A stretch of 11,528 nucleotides of DNA from an uncultured Gemmatimonadota bacterium (lineage in GTDB: Bacteria > Gemmatimonadota > Gemmatimonadetes > Gemmatimonadales > GWC2-71-9), in assembly GCA_946480845.1 (NCBI GenBank), contig CAMLLJ010000083.1, positions 1 to 11,528 on the forward strand. The letters are read 5' to 3'. The translations under genes and the position numbers were made by a program. The notes under the pieces are model-generated. The model did no database searches. It was not told where the DNA came from and worked only from the letters and a program-made list of their open reading frames with translations. Each line of letters starts with the position of its first letter. Position 1 is the stretch's first letter. Below, one piece after another: positions 1 through 6,765 of this stretch.

Positions 1-4
1 TCCC

Positions 5-89
5 GCAAGGGGGGAGAGGGACCCAGGGCACTCCCGCAGGACTGTGTGCTTGTCCGAAGGGAGTGCCCTGGGTCCCTCTCCCCCCTTGC
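5..89. repeat. Perfect 31-bp inverted repeat (long hairpin) beyond the moeA end
   Basis: Bases 5-35 are the exact reverse complement of bases 59-89, giving a 31-bp stem without mismatch. The 23-nt loop (36-58) contains a further 4-bp pairing, 39-42 with 52-55. The repeat begins 24 nt after the moeA stop codon in the minus direction, where an operon terminator would sit. The stem is much longer than a usual intrinsic terminator, and no T-run follows on the minus strand within the four bases that remain visible. It could be a transcription barrier, an mRNA 3'-end stabiliser, or a copy of a dispersed palindromic repeat family. The repeat itself is certain; its role is not. Confidence 0.93.
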
Positions 90-113
90 AGGCAGGGACC
101 TCCGAGAAGAAGG

Positions 114-1370
114 CTAGAACGGCGGCTTCGCCTCGTGCCCCGGATCGTCGAGGCGGATCGCGACCAGCTCCGCCCCCTTGGGCGTCTCGTGCTGTCCCTC
201 GGGAATCACCAGCAGCGCGTTCGCCTTGACCATTGACGTGAGGATCCCCGATCCCTGCGGCCCGGTGAGCCGCGCCTCGAGCCCGTCGCCGGACTCCTCC
301 ACGACGCCGCGCAGGAAGTGCTGCAGCTTCGGCTTGAGCGAGATCGGCTCCGCCGCCGTGGCCACGACGGCCCGCCGGAAGGGCAGGGTATGGCCGCACA
401 TCCGGCGGATCGCCGGCCGGACGAAGAGCTCGAAGGTCACCATCGTGCTGACCGGATTCCCCGGCAGCCCGATCCAGGGCATGCCGTCCAGGAGACCGAA
501 TCCGACCGGCGCGCCGGGCCGCATGCGCAGCCGCCAGAACCGGTGCACCACGCCCAGCTCTCCCAGCACCGCGCGCAGGTGATCGTGCTCGCCGACGCTG
601 ATGCCGGCGCTGGTGACCAGGAGGTCGCAGTCGAGCCCGCGGGCGATGTGGGCGCGAAGGCTGTCCGGCGTGTCCCGGGCGATGCCCAGGTCCACGGGCT
701 CGCCGCCGGCCAGGCGGACCAGCGCGATCAGCGTGTGGGTATTGCTGCTCGCCACCTTGCGTCCGGCAAGGATCTCCTCGGGCTGGTCCACATCCACGAT
801 CTCGTCGCCGCTGCCGAGGATGGCGACGCGCGGCCGGCGGTAGACCATCGGGTGCGCCACCGCGAGCGAGGCGAGCACGCCCAGCTCGGCGGGGCCGAGC
901 ACCTGGCCCGCGCGCAGCACCGTCTCGCCCAGGCGCACGTCTTCGCCGGCGCGCCGGAAGTTGATGCCGGCATCGCGGCCGTTCACGATGGTGACCGTTT
1001 CCCGGCCTTCGTCGGTGTCCTCCTGCCGGACGACGCCGTCCGCCCCCTCGGGCAGCGGCGCGCCGGTGAAGATGCGCGCGCATTCCCCCGGCCCGATCGG
1101 CCGGGTGGGAAAGCCGCCGGCGGCGATGTGCTCGACCACGCGCAGGCGGACGGGGTGCTCGGCGGTGGCACCGCGCACGTCCACTGCGCGGGTGGCGTAG
1201 CCGTCCATGGCGGAGTTGGTCCAGGCGGGGATGTCGAGCCGGCTGATCACGTCGTGCGCGAGCACCGAGCCGAGCGCATCGTCGAGCGGTACGCGAAGGG
1301 CGGGCTGGCGGCGGACGTCGTCGAGGACGGCGACGGCGGCCTCGCGCGCCGAGAGGCGCACGTCGCTCAC
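114..1370 (-). CDS. moeA: Molybdopterin molybdenumtransferase (MoeA)
   Basis: This cytosolic enzyme inserts molybdate into adenylylated molybdopterin to form Moco. The 418 residues match the family's usual length of about 400. Seen in order: the SAMDGYA motif (Asp56) in the N-terminal domain; PEGADGVV near 107-114; GSGDE at 186-190, opening the MPT-binding-fold domain; SAGISVGEHD at 254-263; GLPGNPVS at 301-308; and a C-terminal beta domain with the QGSGIL and ANALLVIP strings. The GTG start at 1370 is chosen because it overlaps the mobB stop in a GTGA junction; a longer frame reaching 1496 only adds an arginine-rich shadow of mobB. It is the last gene of the operon. One oddity is that the usual PGKP loop reads R-P-G-A-P (284-288), losing a lysine that is conserved in well-studied MoeA proteins. 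Confidence 0.96.
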   Translation of the reverse strand: MSDVRLSAREAAVAVLDDVRRQPALRVPLDDALGSVLAHDVISRLDIPAWTNSAMDGYATRAVDVRGATAEHPVRLRVVEHIAAGGFPTRPIGPGECARIFTGAPLPEGADGVVRQEDTDEGRETVTIVNGRDAGINFRRAGEDVRLGETVLRAGQVLGPAELGVLASLAVAHPMVYRRPRVAILGSGDEIVDVDQPEEILAGRKVASSNTHTLIALVRLAGGEPVDLGIARDTPDSLRAHIARGLDCDLLVTSAGISVGEHDHLRAVLGELGVVHRFWRLRMRPGAPVGFGLLDGMPWIGLPGNPVSTMVTFELFVRPAIRRMCGHTLPFRRAVVATAAEPISLKPKLQHFLRGVVEESGDGLEARLTGPQGSGILTSMVKANALLVIPEGQHETPKGAELVAIRLDDPGHEAKPPF

Positions 1371-1894
1371 GGGACGGTCTCGAGCGCGCCGTCCCAGGCG
1401 AGCGTGGCGAGCATCGGCAGCCAGGCGGTGTCGCCGAAGCGGAGCACGGGGCACCCGGCACGGAACGCGGGGTCGTCGGTGACGATGCCGAGCCATTCGC
1501 CGGCGTCGTCGCGGTCCGCCTGGTAGAGCGGCGGGCCCACCGTCGGGCGGTACACCTCGACCTTGGGGACGCGCGCGTGCTTGTAGCCCTCGGCCACGAC
1601 GATGTCGGCGCCTTCGAGGTAGCGGCGGGCCAGCGCCACGGGATCGTACTCGTCGGCGGCGCGCTCGAAGAGGACCCGCAGGCCGGGCGCGGCGAGGAGC
1701 GTGCGCTCGGCGGTCCCCTCGTTGAAGTGGCGCCAGCTGTCGGTGCCGGCGCGGTCCACATCGGCGGGATGATCGCTGTGCTTGATGGTCATGACCCGCC
1801 GGCCGCGGCGCACGTACTCGGCGGCGAGCGCCACGGCGAGCGTCGTCTTTCCCGCGTTCTTCCGCCCGACTACGCAGACGATGCGCGACGCCAC
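1367..1894 (-). CDS. mobB: Molybdopterin-guanine dinucleotide biosynthesis adaptor protein (MobB)
   Basis: MobB is a GTP-binding P-loop protein that assists MobA in making the guanine-dinucleotide form of Moco; it is helpful rather than strictly essential where tested. The 175 residues show a Walker A loop, GRKNAGKTT, at 10-18. KHSDH follows at 38-42, then a VVAEGYKH segment at 99-106 that is typical of the family. The GTG start at 1894 leaves only nine residues before the P-loop, as expected. A GGGAGG sequence lies 10 nt upstream of it, inside the end of mobA. The gene therefore overlaps mobA by 25 nt at its start, and moeA by 4 nt (GTGA) at its end, which suggests translational coupling on both sides. 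Confidence 0.95.
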   Translation of the reverse strand: MASRIVCVVGRKNAGKTTLAVALAAEYVRRGRRVMTIKHSDHPADVDRAGTDSWRHFNEGTAERTLLAAPGLRVLFERAADEYDPVALARRYLEGADIVVAEGYKHARVPKVEVYRPTVGPPLYQADRDDAGEWLGIVTDDPAFRAGCPVLRFGDTAWLPMLATLAWDGALETVP

Positions 1895-2478
1895 AGCTCT
1901 TCGGCCTCCCGCAGCTCTGCCGCGGTGTTCACGTTGAAGAACAGCCGGTGGGGATCGCCGAACCCGCGCACCGCGGCGAGCGGGAGCACCTCGACCCGCA
2001 CGGCGTCGTGGAAGGCGATGGCGCGGAGGTCGCCGGCGTCGAGCCGCGCCTCGATCGGCGCGAGGCAGGCCGGGCCGTAGGCGGCGCAGAGCGGCTCGAC
2101 GCCGCGCCGGCCTTCACTCTCCGGCAGGAAGGCGTCGGCGTACGCGAGGCCGCCGGCCAGCGCGCGGACCAGCGGTACCGTCACGAACGGCATGTCCCAC
2201 GCGACGCAGACGACCGGTGCCGGCGCCTCGCGCACCGCCGCGTGGATCCCGCCCAGGGCCCCGGCGCCGGGCCGCGGGTCGGCCACGATCCGGAGCCCGG
2301 TGTTCCACCCGGCCGCATCCGGCGCGTTCGCCACCAGCAGCGGCGGCGCGCCCAGCGCCTCCTCCAGCACCCGCGCCAGCCGGTCCACGATGCGCTCGCC
2401 GCCCACCCGCTCGAGCCCCTTGGGCGCCCCGCCGAACCGCGTGGCCCCGCCACCCGCGAGGATGGCGCCGGCGGTCAA
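1870..2478 (-). CDS. mobA: Molybdenum cofactor guanylyltransferase (MobA)
   Basis: MobA transfers GMP from GTP to Mo-molybdopterin, giving the MGD cofactor used by DMSO-reductase-family enzymes such as formate dehydrogenases and nitrate reductases. The 202 residues fit the family. The nucleotidyltransferase signature LAGGGATRFGGAPK occupies 7-20, with the invariant Arg14 and Lys20. DPRPGAGALGG lies at 67-77, the metal-binding WDMPF at 94-98 (Asp95), and FFNVNT near the C-terminus, where FNINT is usual. The start is a rare TTG at 2478, placed in a TTGA overlap with the upstream gene's stop. No ATG or GTG is available before the signature, and no clear Shine-Dalgarno is seen, so initiation probably depends on coupling to the preceding gene. 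Confidence 0.95.
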   Translation of the reverse strand: MTAGAILAGGGATRFGGAPKGLERVGGERIVDRLARVLEEALGAPPLLVANAPDAAGWNTGLRIVADPRPGAGALGGIHAAVREAPAPVVCVAWDMPFVTVPLVRALAGGLAYADAFLPESEGRRGVEPLCAAYGPACLAPIEARLDAGDLRAIAFHDAVRVEVLPLAAVRGFGDPHRLFFNVNTAAELREAEELWRRASSA

Positions 2479-3281
2479 TAGCGGCGCCCGCGCCGGCGCT
2501 CGAGCACCACGTCGAAGCCCACCTCCAGCGCGAACAGGTGGTGGAACCGCTGCGCCGTCGGCGGGAGGATGCCGTCCTGCTGGCTCACGCCCGTGACCTC
2601 GCGCATGCCCACGATGTTGTCGCGCACCTCCCAGCGGACCTGGTAGCCGGGGGCGAGTGCCGCCGTCATGCCGAGCGCGAGCGTCGCCGTGGGGCTCACG
2701 CGGGTGGAGTTGGGCTCGGGGTAGACGTCCACGTCCACCAGCTGGTTGTCGGGATTGGTGAACGCGCCGACCAGCGCCACGGAGCTGCGGTTGGAGGCGA
2801 GCAGGCCGATCGTCGCGCGGCCGTAGGGCGAGAGGACGCGCCGGCTGTTCACCCGGTAGATCACGCCGGTGGCCACCTGCACCGCGGACGCGGAGCGCTC
2901 GGCGCCGTTGATGCGCGCGCAGACCTCCGCGTTGCGCCCGGAGCCCGAGGCCGTGGTGAGCGAGCAGGCGTCGCGCAGCCCGAGCCCCAGGAAGTACGCC
3001 TCGCCGAGCAGGCCGAAGTGGTCGCCGCGGAAGTAGATCCCCTTGAGCCCGAAGGTGAGCGTCGGGCCCACCTCGCGGGAGACGTTCAGCAGGTCGGTGC
3101 GGGCCGGCAGCGACGAATCGTCGGTGAGCCGCTGGCCGGTCACCTCCCAGAGGTCGGTGCCGCCGGCGTAGCCGAGGCCGACGTTGAAGACCAGCCGCGC
3201 CTGGTCGCGCGTGGCCTGGGCCGCGAGGGATCCGGCGGGGATGGCGAGCGACAGGGCGAGCGCGAGCGGCAGGGGGCGCAT
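2475..3281 (-). CDS. Exported, outer-membrane-barrel-like protein of unknown function
   Basis: The 268-residue product starts with a signal peptide: two basic-end residues, a hydrophobic stretch at about 4-19, and an L-A-A-Q end at 19-22. The mature part alternates short amphipathic strands such as VFNVGLGYAG, LTFGLKGIYF, HLFALEVGFDVVL and VRWEVRDNIVG with loops rich in Gly, Asn and Asp. That pattern resembles small 8-10-stranded outer membrane barrels. Two cysteines (106 and 121) sit in one predicted loop and could form a disulfide. The chain ends in an arginine-rich tail and a final Tyr. The ATG at 3281 shares one base with the stop of the CoA-binding gene (TGATG), and the stop overlaps mobA (TTGA). 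I do not recognise a named family; the barrel assignment is an inference. A longer frame to 3425 lacks the signal peptide at its start and is rejected. Confidence 0.8.
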   Translation of the reverse strand: MRPLPLALALSLAIPAGSLAAQATRDQARLVFNVGLGYAGGTDLWEVTGQRLTDDSSLPARTDLLNVSREVGPTLTFGLKGIYFRGDHFGLLGEAYFLGLGLRDACSLTTASGSGRNAEVCARINGAERSASAVQVATGVIYRVNSRRVLSPYGRATIGLLASNRSSVALVGAFTNPDNQLVDVDVYPEPNSTRVSPTATLALGMTAALAPGYQVRWEVRDNIVGMREVTGVSQQDGILPPTAQRFHHLFALEVGFDVVLERRRGRRY

Positions 3282-3691
3282 CAGGATTCCAGGAGTATTT
3301 GGTGGTCGACCGCCAGGCAGCGATCCTGCACCACGGGAACCCCGGCCGCCTCGATGCGGCGTGCGGATTCGTCGTGGCGGATGCCTACCTGTAGCCAGAC
3401 GAGCAGGGGCCGCACGGCCACACACGCGTCCACCAGCGAGGGGATCGCGTCGGAGCGCCGGAAGACGTTCACAATATCGACCGGTCCGGCGGCGGCCGCC
3501 GCCGCCAGGTCCGGGACCGCGCGCTCGCCGAGCACTTCCTTCGCGCGCGGGTGCACCGGGACGATGGTGTAACCCGCACGCTGAAGATACGCGGCCACCC
3601 CCCAGGCGGGGCGCCAGGTGCTCTCCGAGAGACCCACGACCGCGATGCGCCGCGCCCGCCGGAGCACGTCCGTGATGTCGACGGGGATCAT
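3281..3691 (-). CDS. CoA-binding-fold protein (YccU/CoA_binding_2 type)
   Basis: A 136-residue, single-domain Rossmann-fold protein. The N-terminus carries IAVVGLSESTWRPAWGVAAY at 16-35, then GYTIVPVHP at 40-48. This is the classic layout of the CoA_binding_2 family (nucleotide loop, RP, YLQ, GY-I-PV-P). VDIVNVFRR and VWLQVGIRHDESA follow, also usual for the family, and a CLAVDH string lies near the end. Family members bind CoA in vitro or in structural work, but their cellular role is poorly defined. The start ATG overlaps the fdhD stop by 4 nt (ATGA), and the stop shares a base with the next ATG. The operon position suggests work near Moco or formate-dehydrogenase maturation, but this is only association. 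Confidence 0.9.
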   Translation of the reverse strand: MIPVDITDVLRRARRIAVVGLSESTWRPAWGVAAYLQRAGYTIVPVHPRAKEVLGERAVPDLAAAAAAGPVDIVNVFRRSDAIPSLVDACVAVRPLLVWLQVGIRHDESARRIEAAGVPVVQDRCLAVDHQILLES

Positions 3692-4458
3692 CCCGCGGCC
3701 CCGTGCTGCTGCGGCTCCGCGCTCACGGCCCGGCCGATCAGCACCATGCCGGCGCGCCGCGCGATCTCGACGGCCAGCGTCGACGGCACCGACGGCGTCG
3801 CGATCCAGGCGAGCCCGGCGCGCGCGCCCTTGAATGCCAGCTCCGCCGAGATGCGGCCGGTGACCAGCATGCCGAGGCCGCGCACCGGGTCACCCGCGAG
3901 GAGCGCCGCGCCCACCACCTTGTCCACCGCATTGTGACGCCCGATGTCCTCCGCGTGCGCGAGCAGGGACGATCCCCCGGTGAGCGCCGCGGCGTGGATG
4001 CCGCCGGTCTCGCGGTACCGCTCGCCTCGCGCGAAGAGGTCCTTGAACCGCGCGCGCAGCGTGTCCGCGTCCGGCGCCGGTCCGCGGCGCGGCTCCGGCG
4101 CCACCGTGGCCGCATCGGCCAGGAAGGTCGAGACCGCGCCGCAGCCCGAGGCGAGCACCGGGCGGCGCTGCTCCTCGCGGACCGCGTCCACGCGCGCGGG
4201 GTCCAGCTCGGCCCAGAAGCCCAGGTCGCTGGCGCAGGGACGCAGGTGCACCTCCGACGCCCGCTCGATGTAGCCCTCGCCGTGCAGCCAGCCCACGGCC
4301 AGCTCCTCGAGCAGGTCGGGCGTGCACATCCAGGTGACCGCTGGCCGCCCGTTGATCTCGAGCCAGACCGGCACTTCCTCGACGATCGCCGATTCCGACA
4401 TCCGTCCCCCGCGCTTGGCGGGGCGGGCGACGGAAGGGTGATCGCCGGAATCGGTCAT
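3688..4458 (-). CDS. fdhD: Formate dehydrogenase accessory sulfurtransferase (FdhD)
   Basis: FdhD takes sulfur from a cysteine desulfurase (IscS in E. coli) and passes it to the bis-MGD cofactor, which formate dehydrogenases need for activity. The 256 residues contain CTPDLLEELAVGWLHGEGYI (45-64), ASGCGAVS around Cys106, TGGIHAAAL (151-159), AEDIGRHNAVDK (169-180) and VTGRISAELAFK; all are hallmark segments. In E. coli the catalytic site has a C-x-x-C pair; here only the second cysteine is present and the first position is Ala103. The ATG at 4458 follows the upstream stop by one base. A second ATG at 4401 (Met20) has a G-rich stretch just before it and still keeps the whole conserved domain, so the first 19 residues are uncertain. 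It overlaps the CoA-binding gene by 4 nt. Confidence 0.95.
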   Translation of the reverse strand: MTDSGDHPSVARPAKRGGRMSESAIVEEVPVWLEINGRPAVTWMCTPDLLEELAVGWLHGEGYIERASEVHLRPCASDLGFWAELDPARVDAVREEQRRPVLASGCGAVSTFLADAATVAPEPRRGPAPDADTLRARFKDLFARGERYRETGGIHAAALTGGSSLLAHAEDIGRHNAVDKVVGAALLAGDPVRGLGMLVTGRISAELAFKGARAGLAWIATPSVPSTLAVEIARRAGMVLIGRAVSAEPQQHGAAG

Positions 4459-4459
4459 G

Positions 4460-5164
4460 TCAGAAGCGGAACGCGTAGCCCAGGCCGGCCTGGAACCAGG
4501 GGCTCACGGTCCACTCGTCGAACTGGGAATCGGTGATGACGGCGTTGGGCGCCTCCGGCGTGCCGGGCTCCTGCACCGGCTCGTCGCCGAAGCTGAGCGG
4601 GTACTTGATCTTCCAGAACGCCGCGCGGCCCTCGACGCGGAGGTGCACGTGGCTGCCGAGGAAGAACCGGGTGCCTACCTGCGGCGCCACGTAGAACCGG
4701 GTGCCGAAGGAGTAGCCGCTGGTGTCCGCGGCAAGGTCATTCCCGAAGGCGACGCCGAGGCCGACGCCGGTGTACGGCGCGATCCCGTGCCAGCCCTTCC
4801 CGCCCGAGACGTTGAGCTGCACCGTGAGGTCGGCCAGCCGGGTGAGCTGGTTGAACGGGCCGGTGACGCGGTTGGCGAGGGTGACGAACGGGTTGACGAT
4901 GAACCGGTCGAGGTCGCCCTGCGCGTAGCTCAGGCCGAACTGGATCGTCTTGCCGGTGCGCACGTCGTAGCGCACGCCGTAGACGGTGCCGTTGTGCGGG
5001 CCGATGCCGAAGCGGCCGCCCCCACCGGCCACGTAGCCGACGATGGGCGTCACGCTGTGCCCGTCGGTGATGTCCTGGTACGGGCTCGAGGCGGGCGGGT
5101 GCCCCACCTGCGCCGCGAGCGGGGCGGCGGCGGCGAGCAGGAGGGCACAGCTCAGGAAGCGCAT
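4460..5164 (-). CDS. Exported outer-membrane-barrel-like protein of unknown function
   Basis: A 234-residue protein with a signal peptide (hydrophobic residues at about 4-17, ending L-A-A-Q at 16-19). The mature part has repeated aromatic, alternating strands such as TIQFGLSYAQGDLDRF, GIAPYTGVGLGVAFG, FYVAPQVGTRFFLG and HLRVEGRAAFWKI. The C-terminus is GLGYAFRF: a closing strand ending in Phe, as BAM-dependent outer membrane proteins usually have. Size and pattern suggest an OmpA/OmpW-like eight-stranded barrel. The ATG at 5164 is five bases after the gpmI stop, and its own stop is one base before the fdhD ATG. I cannot name the family. A longer open frame to 6037 is an arginine/proline-rich gpmI shadow and is not coding. 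Confidence 0.83.
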   Translation of the reverse strand: MRFLSCALLLAAAAPLAAQVGHPPASSPYQDITDGHSVTPIVGYVAGGGGRFGIGPHNGTVYGVRYDVRTGKTIQFGLSYAQGDLDRFIVNPFVTLANRVTGPFNQLTRLADLTVQLNVSGGKGWHGIAPYTGVGLGVAFGNDLAADTSGYSFGTRFYVAPQVGTRFFLGSHVHLRVEGRAAFWKIKYPLSFGDEPVQEPGTPEAPNAVITDSQFDEWTVSPWFQAGLGYAFRF

Positions 5165-5169
5165 GGGGC

Positions 5170-6735
5170 TCACGGTTCGCGGAGGTCCCGGCCGGTCATC
5201 TCGGGCGGCGGTTCGATGCCCATGAGCCGGAGCAGGGTGGGGCCGACGTCGCAGAGCGCGCCGCCGGGCCGGAGTCGGGTAGCGCCGGCGCGCAGCGCCA
5301 CCAGCGGCACCGGGTTGGTCGTGTGGGCGGTGTGCACGCCGCCCGTCGCGGGGTCGATCATCTGCTCGGCGTTGCCGTGGTCCGCGGTGATGAGGACGCT
5401 CGCGCCCGCCGCGTCCGCACGCTCCAGGATGCGGCCGAGGCAGCGGTCGATCGTCTCGACCGCGGTGATCACCGCCGGCAGGACGCCGGTGTGGCCGACC
5501 ATGTCGGCGTTGGCGAAGTTGCAGAGGATGAAATCGTGCTCGCGGCGGTCGAGGGCCGCGCAGAGCGTCTCGGTGATGCCGGCGGCGCTCATCTCGGGGG
5601 CAAGATCGTAGGTCGCCACCTTCTGCGACGGGACGAGGCAGCGCTCCTCGCCGCGGTAGGGGGGCTCGTGCCCGCCGTTGAAGAAGTAGGTGACGTGCGG
5701 GTACTTCTCGGTCTCCGCCGTGCGCAGCTGGGTGCGCCCGTGCCCCTCCAGCACTTCGGCCATGATCCGCGCCATGCTGAACGGCGGGAACGCCTGCGGG
5801 ATGGGGAAGCGCTGGTCGTACTGCGTCATGGTGACGGCGGCGAGCGCCGGGCGGTCCCCGGTCGGGAAGCCGTCGAAGCCGTCGATCATGAGCGCGGCCA
5901 CGATCTGCCGCATCCGGTCGCTGCGGTAGTTGAAGCAGATCATCGCGTCGCCGTCGCGGAGCGGCGCCACCGGCGCGCCGTCCCGGTAGACCACGAGGGG
6001 CCGGATGAACTCGTCGGTCTCGCCCCGCGCATAGCACGCCTCGACGGCGCCGGCCGGGTCGTGCACCGCGGTGCCGGCCCCGTGCACCAGCGCATCGTAG
6101 GCGATGCGGGTGCGCTCCCAGCGGCGGTCGCGGTCCATGCCGTAGTAGCGGCCGGTGAGCGAGGCGATGACGCCGCGGGCGCCGGCGATGCGCGCGAGGT
6201 CCGCCTCCAGCCGCCGCACCGTGCCGGCCCCCAGCGTGGGCGAGGCGTCGCGCCCGTCGAGGAACCCCTGCACCGCGATGCGGGACACGCCGAGCCGGAC
6301 CCCCAGCTCGATGCAGGCGATCAGGTGGGTGTCGATGGCGTGCACGCCGCCGGGGCCGAGCAGGCCGACCAGGTGCAGCGTTCCCCCGGTGGCCCGGAGC
6401 CGATCGCCGAGCGCGAGGAAGGGCTCCAGGCGGAAGAAGTCGCCGCGCTCGATCGTCTGGGTGATGCGCACCAGGTCCTGCGGCACCACCCGGCCGGCGC
6501 CGAGGTTGAGGTGCCCGACTTCGCTGTTGCCCATCTGTCCGGGAGGGAGCCCGACGGCGAGCCCGCTCGCGTCGAGTAGGGTGCGTGGCTCGGAGGCCCA
6601 GAGCCGGTGCCAGACGGGGGTGGCGCCCAGCTCGATGGCATTGCCCTCGCGCGCGGTGCGGTAACCCCAGCCGTCGAGCACGATGAGCAGCGCTGGGCCG
6701 GCGCGCGAAGTGATTGACGCGGATGAGTTTGACAT
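5170..6735 (-). CDS. gpmI: 2,3-bisphosphoglycerate-independent phosphoglycerate mutase
   Basis: This cytosolic enzyme interconverts 3- and 2-phosphoglycerate in glycolysis and gluconeogenesis through a phosphoserine intermediate, with two divalent metal ions. The 521 residues match the family's roughly 510-515. Visible motifs are VLDGWGYR with metal ligand Asp21; MGNSEVGHLNLGAGRV with the phosphorylated Ser71; GGVHAIDTHL near 129-138; DGRDASPT from 160; RYYGMDRDRRWER at 196-208; CFNYRSDRMRQ; NFANADMVGHTG; ADHGNAEQM; and HTAHTTNPVPLV. The ATG at 6735 has GGAGA four bases upstream. It is the first gene of the minus-strand operon that goes on into Moco genes, which is not a usual partnership. 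Its start codon is overlapped by the -35 box of the divergent promoter. Confidence 0.97.
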   Translation of the reverse strand: MSNSSASITSRAGPALLIVLDGWGYRTAREGNAIELGATPVWHRLWASEPRTLLDASGLAVGLPPGQMGNSEVGHLNLGAGRVVPQDLVRITQTIERGDFFRLEPFLALGDRLRATGGTLHLVGLLGPGGVHAIDTHLIACIELGVRLGVSRIAVQGFLDGRDASPTLGAGTVRRLEADLARIAGARGVIASLTGRYYGMDRDRRWERTRIAYDALVHGAGTAVHDPAGAVEACYARGETDEFIRPLVVYRDGAPVAPLRDGDAMICFNYRSDRMRQIVAALMIDGFDGFPTGDRPALAAVTMTQYDQRFPIPQAFPPFSMARIMAEVLEGHGRTQLRTAETEKYPHVTYFFNGGHEPPYRGEERCLVPSQKVATYDLAPEMSAAGITETLCAALDRREHDFILCNFANADMVGHTGVLPAVITAVETIDRCLGRILERADAAGASVLITADHGNAEQMIDPATGGVHTAHTTNPVPLVALRAGATRLRPGGALCDVGPTLLRLMGIEPPPEMTGRDLREP

Positions 6736-6757
6736 GATTCTCCGCGTGTTCTACAAT
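6729..6757 (+). promoter_or_regulatory. Near-consensus sigma-70 promoter for the SH3-repeat/antiporter unit
   Basis: A perfect -35 TTGACA at 6729-6734 and a -10 TACAAT (5 of 6) at 6752-6757 are separated by exactly 17 bp. Transcription should start around 6763-6765, directly before the ATG at 6766, so the mRNA would be leaderless or carry only one to three leader bases. The -35 box overlaps the gpmI start codon on the other strand. Confidence 0.85.
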
Positions 6758-6765
6758 GCCGGGAG

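Noticed and set aside
1371..1496. N-terminal extension of moeA
   Set aside because: It reads mobB in another frame and is arginine-rich. The GTG at 1370 gives the normal MoeA start and a GTGA overlap.
2217..3572. 451-residue plus-strand open frame
   Set aside because: It is antisense to mobA, the barrel-like gene and the CoA-binding gene, all with family motifs or signal peptide. The product is Ala/Arg/Pro rich with no recognisable domain.
5165..6037. N-terminal extension of the 4460-5164 gene up to 6037
   Set aside because: The extra part is an out-of-frame reading of gpmI, and the true protein begins with a signal peptide at 5164.
5323..6579. 418-residue plus-strand open frame
   Set aside because: It is the exact antisense shadow of gpmI, with repetitive Val/Asp/His/Arg composition.
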